Shown: positions 1 to 9,547 of the stretch, in pieces
Numbering within the stretch: the stretch's first letter is position 1
Layout: the number at the start of each line of letters is the position of its first letter
Source: Chitinophagaceae bacterium
GTDB lineage: Bacteria; Bacteroidota; Bacteroidia; Chitinophagales; Chitinophagaceae
DNA: 64,000 bases
Reading direction: 5' to 3'
Assembly (NCBI GenBank): GCA_947446645.1
Contig: CANFHA010000001.1
Coordinates: forward strand, 62,001 to 126,000
Program-made: the position numbers and the translations under genes
Notes under the pieces: generated by a model
Told to the model about the DNA's origin: nothing
Databases searched by the model: none
The model's input: the letters and a program-made list of their open reading frames with translations, nothing else

Positions 1-833
1 GCAAATCCCTTACCCAAAAATTCGCTGCTGCTAAACGAGATATTTAGCTTCTTCCTCCGGTAATTCACCAGTAAATTGCCGCCGCCGAAAGGATAAACAC
101 CCTGACCTACCCTCACATTGGCGCTACCATTTAATCCTGTTTTTTTATTTTTCTTTCGCTTTATGTTTATGATACCGGCATTGCCTGCCGCTTCATACTT
201 TGCCGATGGCCGTGTCACTAACTCCAGTTGGGCGACATCATCTGCCGACAGCCCTTTGAGATAATCTGCCAACTGCTCACCGGAAAGATAAGTAGAGCGA
301 TCATCTATCAGCACCTGCACACCCTGCTTACCTTGCATGGATATATTTCCACTTTGGTCTACTGTTATGCCGGGCGACCTCCGCAGCAGCTCCAGCACAT
401 TGGTCCCCATGCTACTTGCTGATGCGTCTACGTTAACGGTGATCTTCCCAAGCCCCATTTCTATGAAAGATTTACGGCCTGTCACAGTCACTTCCGCTAA
501 CGAAGCATCTGCTGCCTGCATTATTATATCAATAACTTTCAGACCATTGTCTGTTACCGAAACCGGTTGCATGCAAGTCTTATAGCCCATGGATGTAGCG
601 CTGATAACGTATTCGCCACTTACTATGTTGGTAAACTTATATTCTCCTTTATCGTCACTAAGCTCCGTTCTAATCCACGAGGAATCGTTCGCATTTAGCA
701 ACGATACACTCGCTACTATTAAGACATCCCTGGGATCTCTGACCACCCCTCTTATCCCGGCATGTTGCGCTGTTGCACTGATACCCATTATCAAACAAAT
801 AAGAAGAGAAAAAACATGAACTACTTTAACCAC
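1..833 (-). CDS. TonB-dependent outer-membrane receptor, 5' part (runs off the left edge)
   Basis: Reading the minus strand gives an open frame of about 277 codons with no stop before the window edge, so the gene is partial at its C-terminus. It begins with a signal peptide (MVKVVHVFSLLICLIMG..ATAQ), then a carboxypeptidase-regulatory-like beta-sandwich (roughly residues 25-105), then a plug-type segment with LLRRSPGITVDQSGNISMQG and VLIDDRSTYLSGEQL, and finally the first barrel strands. This layout fits the Bacteroidota 'outer membrane beta-barrel' branch of TonB-dependent receptors, which import ligands using TonB/ExbBD energy. The substrate cannot be told. No ATG precedes the signal peptide in frame; GTG at 833 was chosen, with TTG at 845 as the alternative. 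The -7 box at 859-866 favours a very short leader. Confidence 0.85.
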   Translation of the reverse strand, partial: MVKVVHVFSLLICLIMGISATAQHAGIRGVVRDPRDVLIVASVSLLNANDSSWIRTELSDDKGEYKFTNIVSGEYVISATSMGYKTCMQPVSVTDNGLKVIDIIMQAADASLAEVTVTGRKSFIEMGLGKITVNVDASASSMGTNVLELLRRSPGITVDQSGNISMQGKQGVQVLIDDRSTYLSGEQLADYLKGLSADDVAQLELVTRPSAKYEAAGNAGIINIKRKKNKKTGLNGSANVRVGQGVYPFGGGNLLVNYRRKKLNISFSSSEFLGKGF

Positions 834-858
834 GCCGGATTTCAATTAAGTTGTAGCG

Positions 859-866
859 CAAATGTA
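859..866 (-). promoter_or_regulatory. Bacteroidota -7 box (TACATTTG) for the TonB receptor
   Basis: A perfect TAnnTTTG match read on the minus strand, placing a transcription start near 852, about 20 bases before the chosen GTG start. No clear TTG -33 element was seen at the usual distance, so the assignment rests on the -7 box and its position. Confidence 0.5.
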
Positions 867-911
867 TAAATGCCGGACAGCACAGTACCTAAGCTTAACC
901 TTAATTAACAA

Positions 912-940
912 CGAAGCCAACCCATATCGGATTGGCTTCG
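912..940 (-). terminator. Hairpin downstream of smc
   Basis: A perfect 9-bp stem (cgaagccaa at 912-920 with ttggcttcg at 932-940) and an 11-base loop lie 24 bases beyond the smc stop. In the smc direction the stem is followed by TTGTTAATTAA, a moderately T-rich tail, so it is a plausible intrinsic terminator. Confidence 0.6.
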
Positions 941-963
941 CAACTTATATACTTCGCTGAAAA

Positions 964-3900
964 TTAATTCAGGCTCCTGAAATCCACCGGCACCAGCTTA
1001 CTCACACCTGCCTCCTGCATGGTTACGCCATAGATCACATCAACCGCAGCCATGGTTTGCTTGTTATGCGTTACTATAATAAACTGCGAGTTGTCTGAGA
1101 ACTTGCGTATCATGTTTGTGAATTTACCCACGTTGGCATCGTCAAGCGGGGCATCCACCTCATCCAGTATGCAGAAGGGAGCTGGCTTAATCAGGTATAT
1201 CGCAAACAGGAATGCCGTAGACGTCAACGTCTTTTCTCCTCCGGACAATTGAGTAAGCGTGCTGGGCTTCTTACCCTTCGGCTGTGCGTAGATCTCAATA
1301 TTGCTGTCCGCCACATTTTCCGGGTCTGTAAGGCGCAGGTCGCAGCTATCGTCTTCCGTGAACAGCGCTTTGAACACCTGAACAAAATTCGTACGTACCA
1401 TATCAAAGGTTTCGCGGAATTTGGTGTTGGCCGTATTTTCTACTTCTTCTATCGTTGACAATAATGACTCCTTCGCATTTACAAGATCATCACGCTGTTC
1501 TACAATAAAGTCATTCCGCACCTTCATTTCTGTATAAGCCTCAATTGCAGTCGGATTTATCTCTCCCATATTTTCCAGGCGCTTCTTCATTTTTTCCGCG
1601 TCTGCTGTCAGGTCTTCTATTGTCTGCTCACCCGTTCTTGGCTGATCCAGTATATCATCAAGCACTACTTTAAATTCTATCGCAAGCCGCTCGCTCATAC
1701 CTGCCACCTGCACCTTCATGGTGTTTAGCTTCTCCTTGATACCATTGAGCAAGGTCTCGGCATTTTCCTTTTCACGGCGCTTCTGGTTCAGCTGACCTTC
1801 CTGACCGGTAATATTGTTGCGCATTGCATAATATGCCCTATCTTTTTCGTTCAGTATCTTCTCATCATTTTCCTTGCGGGTCATTAGCTCATAGAGCTCA
1901 TTATCACCACTATGCAGTAACTTTTCTGTTTCACTAAGCTGCACAGATATTTGCTGCAGCTGCTCACTGTTATTGGCTATCTGCGACCTGAGATCCCTTA
2001 ATTGGTTACTTCTGAACTGTAACTCCTGCTTCAGATTGTCGAGCTTGCTTTGCTGGCGTGTATGTGCAATATTTTGCTGGTTATATTGAGCGGTAACCTC
2101 ATTAAATGCCTGCTCTACTGTGCGGAATTCAGTATCAGCATTCTGAATATTTTGCTGTAATACCTGTAGCTCCGCCGTTATTCTTTCCAGTTCCGTACGC
2201 GTGCCTTTTACACTTTCCTGGGTATTGTCCAGCTGGGCTTGTATTTCCTGCAGGCGCTTATCACCGTTCTGGTTCAGTTGCTCAAAGTTTTCAACTTTAT
2301 TACCCAGGTTCACCGTATGATTCTGCAAGCGGTTAATTTCCTGCCTCGCCTGCTCTATCGCTTTATCATTGAGCTCGCTGTTAAATCCCGTTATCAGCGT
2401 TTGCGTATCAGCGATGTATTGCTTCAGTTCAGAAGTCGTAGCTGTAAGTTGAGTGATCTCTGCAGCAAGGCGCTCTAAGTTTTTAGCACGTCCTATTTTA
2501 TTTCCTTCAAACGCACCTATTGAGCCACCTCCCAATGTATACTTACCGCGTATCATTTTTCCCGACTTGGCCACAAGAACATTACCATTTTCCAGTTTCA
2601 CCTGGCTAATGTCCGTATCAGCATTGGTTATATAAACATGCCCAAGCAGCTTGTTTGCCAGTTCAGCATATTGCTCGTCTACGGTTACTACACTAAGGGC
2701 AGAAACCGTGCCCTCCGGAGCTTCGGATGCGGCGGTATCATTTGATCCGAGATGATCAATAAGGAAAAAGTTCGCTTTGCCTTTTTTGTTTGCATCCAGC
2801 AGAGAAACAGCTTTTGCAGCCTCTGCGGTATTGGCGACAATGTAATAGTTAAGATAATTATCAAGCACATTTTCAAGGGCTGTGCGATATTCATTTTGCA
2901 CTACAAATACATCAGACAGCAGTGGCGCACTGTTGTTCCAGTCCTTGTTCTTCTTCAGAAATTTTATGCTGTCAGGGTATCCTTCCAGGCTTTCCACCAG
3001 CGATTTCAGCAGGTCATGCTCATTGCGGCGGCTATCCAGTTTGCGGTTCTCTTCCACCAGCTTCGCGCGCAGGCTTTCCATCTGCTCCTGGCTCTGCAGT
3101 ATTTTAGACTTTACATCTTCATGTTTCGTCACCAGGTCTTGCAGCTCCTTTTGTTTGTTGCCCAGCTTTCCTTCAGTTTCTGTTTTCTCTGTTCCCAGCT
3201 GTGTTATCTGTGCGGCGCGTTGTGCTTTCTCGTCCTGCACCTGCTGCATACTGCGCTGCAGGTTCATTACCGATGTATCAGCAATGGCCACTTTTTTTTC
3301 CGCATCGAACTGGCTGCGCTGGCGCTGTTGATACTCACCACGCATTTGCTCGAGCACACGTTTCTTTTCATCAAATGCCTTGCGCTTTTCATCAACCGTT
3401 GCGCGAAGTTTTTCCACATCCGCTTTTATGGTTTCCAATATGCCTGTCTCTTCCGCTATTTGCTTTTCAGAGAAGCCAATGGATTCCTCCAGTTTCTGCG
3501 ACTGTCCACCCGCACCTGACAGGAAATCAGAAAGTGTCTTTTCGCGCTCTTTCAGGTGCTCCAGGCGTTGCGCTGCCAGTTTTTTATCACTCTCCAGCTG
3601 GCGCAGCCTGTTCACCAGGTCGTTGAACTGCTTTTGCAAGCCGCTCAACTCCTGTTCCTTTTCTATCAGCTGCACTTTTTGCTGCTCTACCGATGCTTCT
3701 TCTGTGGCCACAATCGCCTCCAGCTGAGTCCTGCGGTCGGTTTCAGCATCATGCTGCTCATTTAGTGTTTTGTACTGCTCATTAAAATGCTCCAGAGATG
3801 CCTTGGCAAGCTCTATACTTACTTCTTTGTATTCCCCCTTTATAGTGAAGTATTTTTCGGCCTTTTTAGCCTGGCTTTCCAGGGTGCGAAGGTTATTTCC

Positions 3901-4494
3901 TATTTCAAAGAGCAGATCCTCTATGCGCGATATGTCTTGCTCAGTGGCTTCCAGTTTTTGCTTGGCTTCCTTTTTACGTGTCTTATATATCGATATACCC
4001 GCGGCCTGTTCCAGCATTCTGCGGCGACTACCCTCTTTGTCCTTAATGATATCATCTACCATGCCCAGCTCTATGATGGCATAAGAGTCATTACTCACCC
4101 CTGTATCGAGAAACAGGTTATGGATATCCTTCAGACGACAGCTTACATCGTTCAGACGGTATTCGCTTTCTCCATTCTTATAAAATTTACGGGTGATAGT
4201 TACCGTGGTAAACTCAGTAGGCAGCAGGTTGCGTGTATTCTCAAAAGTCAGGGACACTTCCGCCATGCCCGATCCGCTGCGCGTACGTGAGCCATTAAAT
4301 ATCAGGTCTTCCAAGTTGTCGGAGCGAAGCGCCTTTATTTTGTGCTCACCTATTACCCAGCGTATAGCATCCACAATGTTTGATTTGCCACAACCATTCG
4401 GCCCCACAATCCCCGTTATGGGATTATCAAGTATAATGTGGGTTTTGTCGGCAAAAGACTTAAACCCTTTTATTTCCAACGACTTTAATCTCAA
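964..4494 (-). CDS. smc: Chromosome segregation ATPase SMC
   Basis: SMC condensin subunit; it dimerises through its hinge and, with ScpA/ScpB, organises and segregates the chromosome. The 1176-residue length is normal for the family. The N-terminus MRLKSLEIKGFKSFADKT is canonical and is followed by Walker A GPNGCGKS (31-38). Two long coiled coils flank a hinge at about residues 500-670. The C-terminal head carries the signature LSGGEKTLTS (about 1080) and Walker B FCILDEVDAPLDD. The canonical N-terminus is reached only from a TTG codon at 4492-4494; no ATG or GTG gives it. A TAnnTTTG box lies 24-31 bases upstream. scpA and scpB are not in the window. Confidence 0.98.
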   Translation of the reverse strand: MRLKSLEIKGFKSFADKTHIILDNPITGIVGPNGCGKSNIVDAIRWVIGEHKIKALRSDNLEDLIFNGSRTRSGSGMAEVSLTFENTRNLLPTEFTTVTITRKFYKNGESEYRLNDVSCRLKDIHNLFLDTGVSNDSYAIIELGMVDDIIKDKEGSRRRMLEQAAGISIYKTRKKEAKQKLEATEQDISRIEDLLFEIGNNLRTLESQAKKAEKYFTIKGEYKEVSIELAKASLEHFNEQYKTLNEQHDAETDRRTQLEAIVATEEASVEQQKVQLIEKEQELSGLQKQFNDLVNRLRQLESDKKLAAQRLEHLKEREKTLSDFLSGAGGQSQKLEESIGFSEKQIAEETGILETIKADVEKLRATVDEKRKAFDEKKRVLEQMRGEYQQRQRSQFDAEKKVAIADTSVMNLQRSMQQVQDEKAQRAAQITQLGTEKTETEGKLGNKQKELQDLVTKHEDVKSKILQSQEQMESLRAKLVEENRKLDSRRNEHDLLKSLVESLEGYPDSIKFLKKNKDWNNSAPLLSDVFVVQNEYRTALENVLDNYLNYYIVANTAEAAKAVSLLDANKKGKANFFLIDHLGSNDTAASEAPEGTVSALSVVTVDEQYAELANKLLGHVYITNADTDISQVKLENGNVLVAKSGKMIRGKYTLGGGSIGAFEGNKIGRAKNLERLAAEITQLTATTSELKQYIADTQTLITGFNSELNDKAIEQARQEINRLQNHTVNLGNKVENFEQLNQNGDKRLQEIQAQLDNTQESVKGTRTELERITAELQVLQQNIQNADTEFRTVEQAFNEVTAQYNQQNIAHTRQQSKLDNLKQELQFRSNQLRDLRSQIANNSEQLQQISVQLSETEKLLHSGDNELYELMTRKENDEKILNEKDRAYYAMRNNITGQEGQLNQKRREKENAETLLNGIKEKLNTMKVQVAGMSERLAIEFKVVLDDILDQPRTGEQTIEDLTADAEKMKKRLENMGEINPTAIEAYTEMKVRNDFIVEQRDDLVNAKESLLSTIEEVENTANTKFRETFDMVRTNFVQVFKALFTEDDSCDLRLTDPENVADSNIEIYAQPKGKKPSTLTQLSGGEKTLTSTAFLFAIYLIKPAPFCILDEVDAPLDDANVGKFTNMIRKFSDNSQFIIVTHNKQTMAAVDVIYGVTMQEAGVSKLVPVDFRSLN

Positions 4495-4517
4495 AGCAAA
4501 AAAATTTAGGAGGGAAA

Positions 4518-4525
4518 CAAAAATA
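4518..4525 (-). promoter_or_regulatory. -7 box (TATTTTTG) for smc
   Basis: A perfect TAnnTTTG match on the minus strand. The predicted start of transcription, near 4511, gives a leader of about 17 bases before the TTG start codon, which supports that start. No -33 TTG was found at the expected spacing. Confidence 0.55.
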
Positions 4526-4861
4526 AACTAAAACTGAAAATTAGCAGCCTTAATTTAAAACTAAGCGATATATAATAATCTCCCAAGTAAATCAGTATTT
4601 AATTGTTAATATACCTTTTGCGGAAAGTTAATATGCTCAATAGCAAACGGTTTTTTCAAATTAACCTGTAGTAATAATTACACATTTTCCTTTCTCATTC
4701 AACACCGTGTTTTGTGCATTATGATATGAAGGATTTTTCGTAACATATAATTCAATATTTACTAGAAGCATAAACAAGTGTTTATTTTATAATATTTTTT
4801 ATAATTTCCTTAACTGTTTGCGGTCTGATTTTGGAAGTAATTGTTAAAAACAAACAGACTG
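4526..4861. other. AT-rich intergenic region between divergent genes
   Basis: About 340 bases of very AT-rich sequence between smc and the large T9SS cargo gene. I see no coding frame, no hairpin with a T-run and no perfect TAnnTTTG on the plus strand. The nearest imperfect match is TGATTTTG at about 4826-4833, 28 bases before the ATG of the cargo gene. Confidence 0.6.
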
Positions 4862-7570
4862 ATGAGAACAACACTACTAGTGTTGCTTTTGGGGCTATCA
4901 TATGCCTCTAAAGCAACCTACAATACGATCGCCCTCACGGGATACAACAGGGATATAGTGGCAAATGGGGCTGTTTCAGCTTTATCTTCCATATCTCCCG
5001 GCATGACGGGAGGCTTCGACAGTGCAGGTTATGCACTCGTGGCCCAGGATTACAACTTCGGCGGCTATACCCCATCTTATTATTTACCAACCGGCGGTGT
5101 TTTAAACAGCACATTGACGCCGTCTCTGAATTTCCAGTTGGCCGATTACTCAGCCAATAATGCATTGCGACTTAAGAATGCTGGTGACACAGGATTGCTG
5201 ACTTTTGGCACACCGCAGGTAGCAGGGGCACTGTATATATTAGGTACAACAGGCAGCGGCGATGCTATGCTTGATATGGCTGTGCATTTCTCAGACGGAA
5301 CATCACAGCTTTTCACCGGCATTACATATCCCGATTGGTATTCAGCGGGAGGTAGCATAACCGGAATAGGCCGTGTGAGCACCGTAGACAATCACACAGA
5401 AGGAACCTCGGCAGATCCTTCTCTTTATGAATATGTGCTTAACCTTGACCCTACCAACTATGCCAAGTTGATAACGGGGATTACCATCACGAAAACATCA
5501 GCCGATGGCATTGTTGCAATAATGGCTGTTTCCGCAAGCAGTATATGCTCAGGTACACCAACGGCGGGCAGTGCCAGCGCATCTGTAACATCCGGTTGCT
5601 CTTCGTTCACAACAACTTTATCACTGGCAGGATCATCTACAGAATCAGGCATCAGCTACCAGTGGCAATCATCAGCTGATGGCACAAACTGGACCAATAT
5701 AGCAGGCGCCACAGCCAGTACTTACAATGCCAATGTGTCTGCAAATACTTTTTTTCGTGCTTACATGGTTTGCTCAGTGAGCGGCCTCGCAGATACATCT
5801 ACCAATACAGAAGTTACTGAAACAGGGCCATCTCCAGTTGTAGCCACGCTTCCATTCAACGAAAGCTTTGAAAGCTGGACACCAGCATGCTATTCTTTTG
5901 ATCGTCCTGGCACGAACTGGCTTGACAGCCCACCTACAGGAAATGCATCCTGGCGCAGGGACGACCAGGGCAGTGATGCATCCTGGGATCTCGTTGGCTC
6001 GTATATGTATACACCTACATCCACGGCAGGCAGCCATTCAGCAAGGTTCCACAGCGGGTATGCATATCCTGCGGGATCAGCAGGTAATATGGATCTGTAC
6101 GCCAACCTAAGCGCCGTAGGAACAAAAAGAATATCGCTGGATTATACAAATGCCAGCGGTTCAGACTATCTTACTATCAGCCTTTCTGAAGACGGTGGCA
6201 GCACCTTTACCACACTAGGTACGTACTATACCACCTCAGGCTGGGAATCAGAAGCGGTTACTACTACTTCTACAGCGGCAAATGCTATCATACGCGTACA
6301 GGGTGTATCTGACTATGGCAGTACAGACCTGGGCGTAGACAATTTCGCACTAGTACTGCTTACTCCTTGTACCGGCACACCTGCAGCGGGTGCTATTAGC
6401 AGCTCTCAGCTATATGGCTGCAGTGAATTCAACGCTATCCTTTCCTTGCCTGTTACAGGTATTACCGGCCTCTCTTATCAGTGGCAATCTTCTGCAGACA
6501 GCGCTACATGGACTGACGTTTCCGGCGCTACTTCCAACACTTACACTGCGGATGTTACAACAAACATCTATTATCGTGTTTACGTAACCTGTACCGCAAG
6601 TTCACTTTCTGATACTTCAGCAGGTATACATTTGCTATTGGTAACCCCTGTAGCAACAAATGCAACTTTACCTTTCTTTGAAAGTTTTGAGAGCTGGATA
6701 GGAACATGCTACATGTTTGACCGTCCGGGATCTAATTGGTTACAATCTCCTGTTACCGACAATAATTCGTGGAGAAGAGATGATCAGGGTTCTGATGCAG
6801 CCTGGCATAACCCCGATGCATATATGTATGACCCGGCCAGTACAGATGGTAGCCGTTCAGCACGCTTTCACAGTGGCTGGGCCTATCCCGCAGGCAGTAT
6901 CGGCAACCTCGATCTTCATATAGATCTGAGTACACCCGGAACTAAATTAGTCCGCTTTGACTACAACAACCTCAACGGCGATGATTATCTGAATTTACAA
7001 CTCTCCGAAGATGGGGGAAGTACGTTTACAACCATCAATACTTACTCAGTAACGCCATCTGGGTGGATGGCAGAGATAGCAACGCTTTCATCGGTTGCTG
7101 CAAACGCCGTGCTTCGCTTCCAGGCAGTTTCTGATTATGGTGGCACAGACATCGGTATCGATAGTCTGTCAGTATCTGTAGCGCCAGATTGCAGCGGAGC
7201 TCCTGTCGCCGGCACCTATACTGCATCTCAGACTTCGGGATGTAGTGCATACTCAGCGGCGCTCTCAGTAGATGCACCTTTATATATGACAGGCATCAGC
7301 TATCAGTGGCAATCGTCCCCCGACGGTGTTAGCTATACAGATGTAGCGGGCGCAACCAATACAAGCTATACGGCCAGCATAACAGGTAACATGTATTCCA
7401 GATTCTACGCAGCTTGCAGCTTCAGCGGACTTGCAGATACTTCTGCCGCTATTGAACTTACAGAAACACCAGAAGTAGCTGTTGTCGCAACGTTACCATA
7501 CTTCCAGAGCTTTGAAAGCTGGTTAGGTGGCTGCACTAGTTTTGATCGCCGGATAACAGCACACTTATGA
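4862..7570 (+). CDS. Giant secreted repeat protein, N-terminal part (frameshifted)
   Basis: The ATG at 4862 begins a clear signal peptide (MRTTLLVLLLGLSYASKA); an in-frame TTG at 4841 is less likely. After an N-terminal beta-rich domain (to about residue 230) come alternating modules: an Ig-like domain with YQWQSS and DTS motifs (about 230-325, 505-600, 775-870) and a beta-sandwich with FESW, FDRPG.NWL, SWRRDDQG, SARFHS and LSEDGG motifs (about 330-500, 604-770, starting again at 880). The frame stops at TGA 7568-7570 inside the third beta-sandwich, just after FESWLGGC.SFDR. Restoring one C in the CGCCGG at about 7548-7553 would restore FDRPD and join it to the next open frame, so this is the front part of one gene of about 1500 codons. 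It is probably surface-exposed or released via T9SS. The binding partner is unknown. Confidence 0.85.
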   Translation: MRTTLLVLLLGLSYASKATYNTIALTGYNRDIVANGAVSALSSISPGMTGGFDSAGYALVAQDYNFGGYTPSYYLPTGGVLNSTLTPSLNFQLADYSANNALRLKNAGDTGLLTFGTPQVAGALYILGTTGSGDAMLDMAVHFSDGTSQLFTGITYPDWYSAGGSITGIGRVSTVDNHTEGTSADPSLYEYVLNLDPTNYAKLITGITITKTSADGIVAIMAVSASSICSGTPTAGSASASVTSGCSSFTTTLSLAGSSTESGISYQWQSSADGTNWTNIAGATASTYNANVSANTFFRAYMVCSVSGLADTSTNTEVTETGPSPVVATLPFNESFESWTPACYSFDRPGTNWLDSPPTGNASWRRDDQGSDASWDLVGSYMYTPTSTAGSHSARFHSGYAYPAGSAGNMDLYANLSAVGTKRISLDYTNASGSDYLTISLSEDGGSTFTTLGTYYTTSGWESEAVTTTSTAANAIIRVQGVSDYGSTDLGVDNFALVLLTPCTGTPAAGAISSSQLYGCSEFNAILSLPVTGITGLSYQWQSSADSATWTDVSGATSNTYTADVTTNIYYRVYVTCTASSLSDTSAGIHLLLVTPVATNATLPFFESFESWIGTCYMFDRPGSNWLQSPVTDNNSWRRDDQGSDAAWHNPDAYMYDPASTDGSRSARFHSGWAYPAGSIGNLDLHIDLSTPGTKLVRFDYNNLNGDDYLNLQLSEDGGSTFTTINTYSVTPSGWMAEIATLSSVAANAVLRFQAVSDYGGTDIGIDSLSVSVAPDCSGAPVAGTYTASQTSGCSAYSAALSVDAPLYMTGISYQWQSSPDGVSYTDVAGATNTSYTASITGNMYSRFYAACSFSGLADTSAAIELTETPEVAVVATLPYFQSFESWLGGCTSFDRRITAHL

Positions 7571-9372
7571 CTCCTACAACAGGTAATACATCGTGGAGAA
7601 GAGACGACCAGGGTGATGATGCTATGTGGGATGCATCTGGAGGAGGCTCATATTTCCCCGTTTCGACTGATGCCAGCCATTCTGCGCGTTTCCACTCTTA
7701 CGAAGCATCTTCCGGCTCTGAGGGGGATATGGACATTCACCTTGACCTGAGCGGTGCAGGAATGAAAAATATCAGTTTTGACATAATAAATGAAGATGGC
7801 GATGACTATATGAATGTGCAGTTATCTGAAGATGGTGGTGCTACATTCTCAACACTGGGCACATACTATACTTATGCTAGCTGGACACCGATAACCTTGA
7901 CCACAACATCTGTGGCAGCAAACGCAGTACTACGTTTTGCAGCAATAGGTGACTTTGGAGGTTCGGACATCGGGCTAGACAGCCTTTCCGTTTCCATAGC
8001 TCCCTCTTGTGCGGGATCACCGACGGCCGGAACCGTATTAGCCACTCAAACCAGCGGTTGCACGGCATATCCCTCTACTGTTTCAGCCAGCACTCCGTTA
8101 TTACTCACAGGTATTACATACCAGTGGCAATCATCGCCAGACGGCACAACTTATACTGATGTTTCAGGAGCAACCAATACTTCTTACACCGCCAGCGTTT
8201 CAGGTAATATTTACTATAGGTTCTATGTTACTTGTACACTTAGCGGATTGTCCGATACATCTTCAGCAATGGAGTTGATTGAAGAACCCGAAGTTACGGT
8301 AGCCGCCTCACTTCCTTACTTCCAGGGATTTGAAGACTGGATGGGCGGTTGCTCTGGCTATGACCGGCCAGATATTAGCTGGTTACTGAATCCGGTGACA
8401 GGCAATGCATCATGGAGAAGAGACGACCAGGGTGCAGATGCAGCATGGACCTATGCAGATTATGGTGGTTACACACCGGTATCTATAGAAGGCAGCCACT
8501 CAGCAAGGTTCCATACCTATGAGGTAGCCTCCGGCGAAACCGGCAGCATGGATCTGCACGTGAATCTCAGTATGCCTGGCACTAAGAACATCTCGTTCTA
8601 CTACAACAACTCAGATGGCGATGACAGCATGTATGTAATGTTGTCAGAAGATGGAGGCACTACGTTCAACGTACTGCAGGGCTACGGCACAACCACGGAC
8701 TGGGAACGTGATACGCTCTCTACCAGTTCAGTGGCTGCGAACGCAGTGATCAGGTTCTATGCAATTTCTGATTATGGATATACGGATATAGGCATAGATA
8801 GCCTGTACATATCTGCGCCTCCTGCAGCGCCTTGCGCTACGCCTACTGGCCTCGCTGCAACTGCAATAACAAGCACGTCTGCGGCACTGTCATGGAGCTC
8901 GGTTTCCGGTGCATCCGGCTATGAATATGTGGTGGACAATACAGCCTCTACGCCCTCAGGTGCAGGTACATCAACGTCGGCTACCAGTGCCGACGCAACT
9001 TCACTCACATGTGCTACCGTCTATTATTTGCATGTGCTTACAGACTGCGCCGCCGATAGTTCAGGTTGGGCAACAATATCGTTCACTACCGATACATGTA
9101 GCACCCTGAATACCGGTATAATCAATGATGCAGACCTTTCAGTACTCGCATATCCTAACCCTGCAAAGAATCTGCTTACGGTTGAGATCAAGGGTGCAAC
9201 AGGTACAAATCAGCATGTACAGGTTACAGACGTTACCGGCAAAGTATTAATGGAAGAAACGCCTGCTAACAACAAGCTCACCATTGATATGGGCCAATTT
9301 GCTTCGGGTATGTACTTCGTTATCTACTCTGACGATGCCAATAAGCGCACCATCAAGGTGAACAAACAGTAA
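7567..9372 (+). CDS. Giant secreted repeat protein, C-terminal part with T9SS sorting domain
   Basis: Continuation of the preceding gene in the next frame. It opens inside the third beta-sandwich (SWRRDDQG at about residue 10), followed by a fourth Ig-like domain (YQWQSSPDG, about 160-250), a fourth beta-sandwich (about 252-420), a fibronectin type III-like domain (about 421-510, starting PCATPTGLAA) and a C-terminal T9SS type A sorting domain (about 525-601, with YPNPAKNLLTVEI, DVTGKV and SGMYFVIY). It has no signal peptide, so made alone it could not reach the T9SS. Its ATG overlaps the upstream stop as ATGA, which could in principle allow re-initiation. I judge an authentic or artefactual one-base deletion much more likely than two genes. 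Confidence 0.85.
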   Translation: MTPTTGNTSWRRDDQGDDAMWDASGGGSYFPVSTDASHSARFHSYEASSGSEGDMDIHLDLSGAGMKNISFDIINEDGDDYMNVQLSEDGGATFSTLGTYYTYASWTPITLTTTSVAANAVLRFAAIGDFGGSDIGLDSLSVSIAPSCAGSPTAGTVLATQTSGCTAYPSTVSASTPLLLTGITYQWQSSPDGTTYTDVSGATNTSYTASVSGNIYYRFYVTCTLSGLSDTSSAMELIEEPEVTVAASLPYFQGFEDWMGGCSGYDRPDISWLLNPVTGNASWRRDDQGADAAWTYADYGGYTPVSIEGSHSARFHTYEVASGETGSMDLHVNLSMPGTKNISFYYNNSDGDDSMYVMLSEDGGTTFNVLQGYGTTTDWERDTLSTSSVAANAVIRFYAISDYGYTDIGIDSLYISAPPAAPCATPTGLAATAITSTSAALSWSSVSGASGYEYVVDNTASTPSGAGTSTSATSADATSLTCATVYYLHVLTDCAADSSGWATISFTTDTCSTLNTGIINDADLSVLAYPNPAKNLLTVEIKGATGTNQHVQVTDVTGKVLMEETPANNKLTIDMGQFASGMYFVIYSDDANKRTIKVNKQ

Positions 9373-9385
9373 GAATAACAGTAAT

Positions 9386-9429
9386 AAAACAAAAAAGAGA
9401 GGTGAGCGATCGCCTCTCTTTTTTGTTTT
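9386..9429. terminator. Strong terminator after the T9SS cargo gene
   Basis: A perfect 17-bp inverted repeat (9386-9402 with 9413-9429), with a 10-base loop tgagcgatcg. The A-run on the left arm and T-run on the right arm make it work in either direction. It starts 14 bases after the cargo stop codon. Confidence 0.9.
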
Positions 9430-9522
9430 ATTACATATTTAATAGCAAAGCTTAAAAGGAAAAAAAGCTTATTCGCATGTTTCACACAGCTAAGAGAGTG
9501 CGCTATTAAGAGGCCTAGCCAT

Positions 9523-9530
9523 TACCTTTG
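9523..9530 (+). promoter_or_regulatory. -7 box (TACCTTTG) for the Hsp70 gene
   Basis: A perfect TAnnTTTG, 17 bases before the ATG at 9548. The in-frame GTG at 9530 uses the last base of this box, so it cannot be the translation start if this promoter is real. No -33 TTG is evident. Confidence 0.6.
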
Positions 9531-9547
9531 TGCTCCAAAATAACATT

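Noticed and set aside
2752..3519. A long plus-strand open frame (about 255 codons) opposite smc
   Set aside because: It lies fully within the smc gene on the other strand; its translation is Cys/Phe/Leu-rich low-complexity sequence with no domain, as expected for the complement of coiled-coil codons.
7567..9372. Treating the second half of the T9SS cargo as an independent gene started by the ATGA overlap
   Set aside because: It starts in the middle of a repeat domain and lacks a signal peptide, and one inserted base reconstructs the repeat motif.
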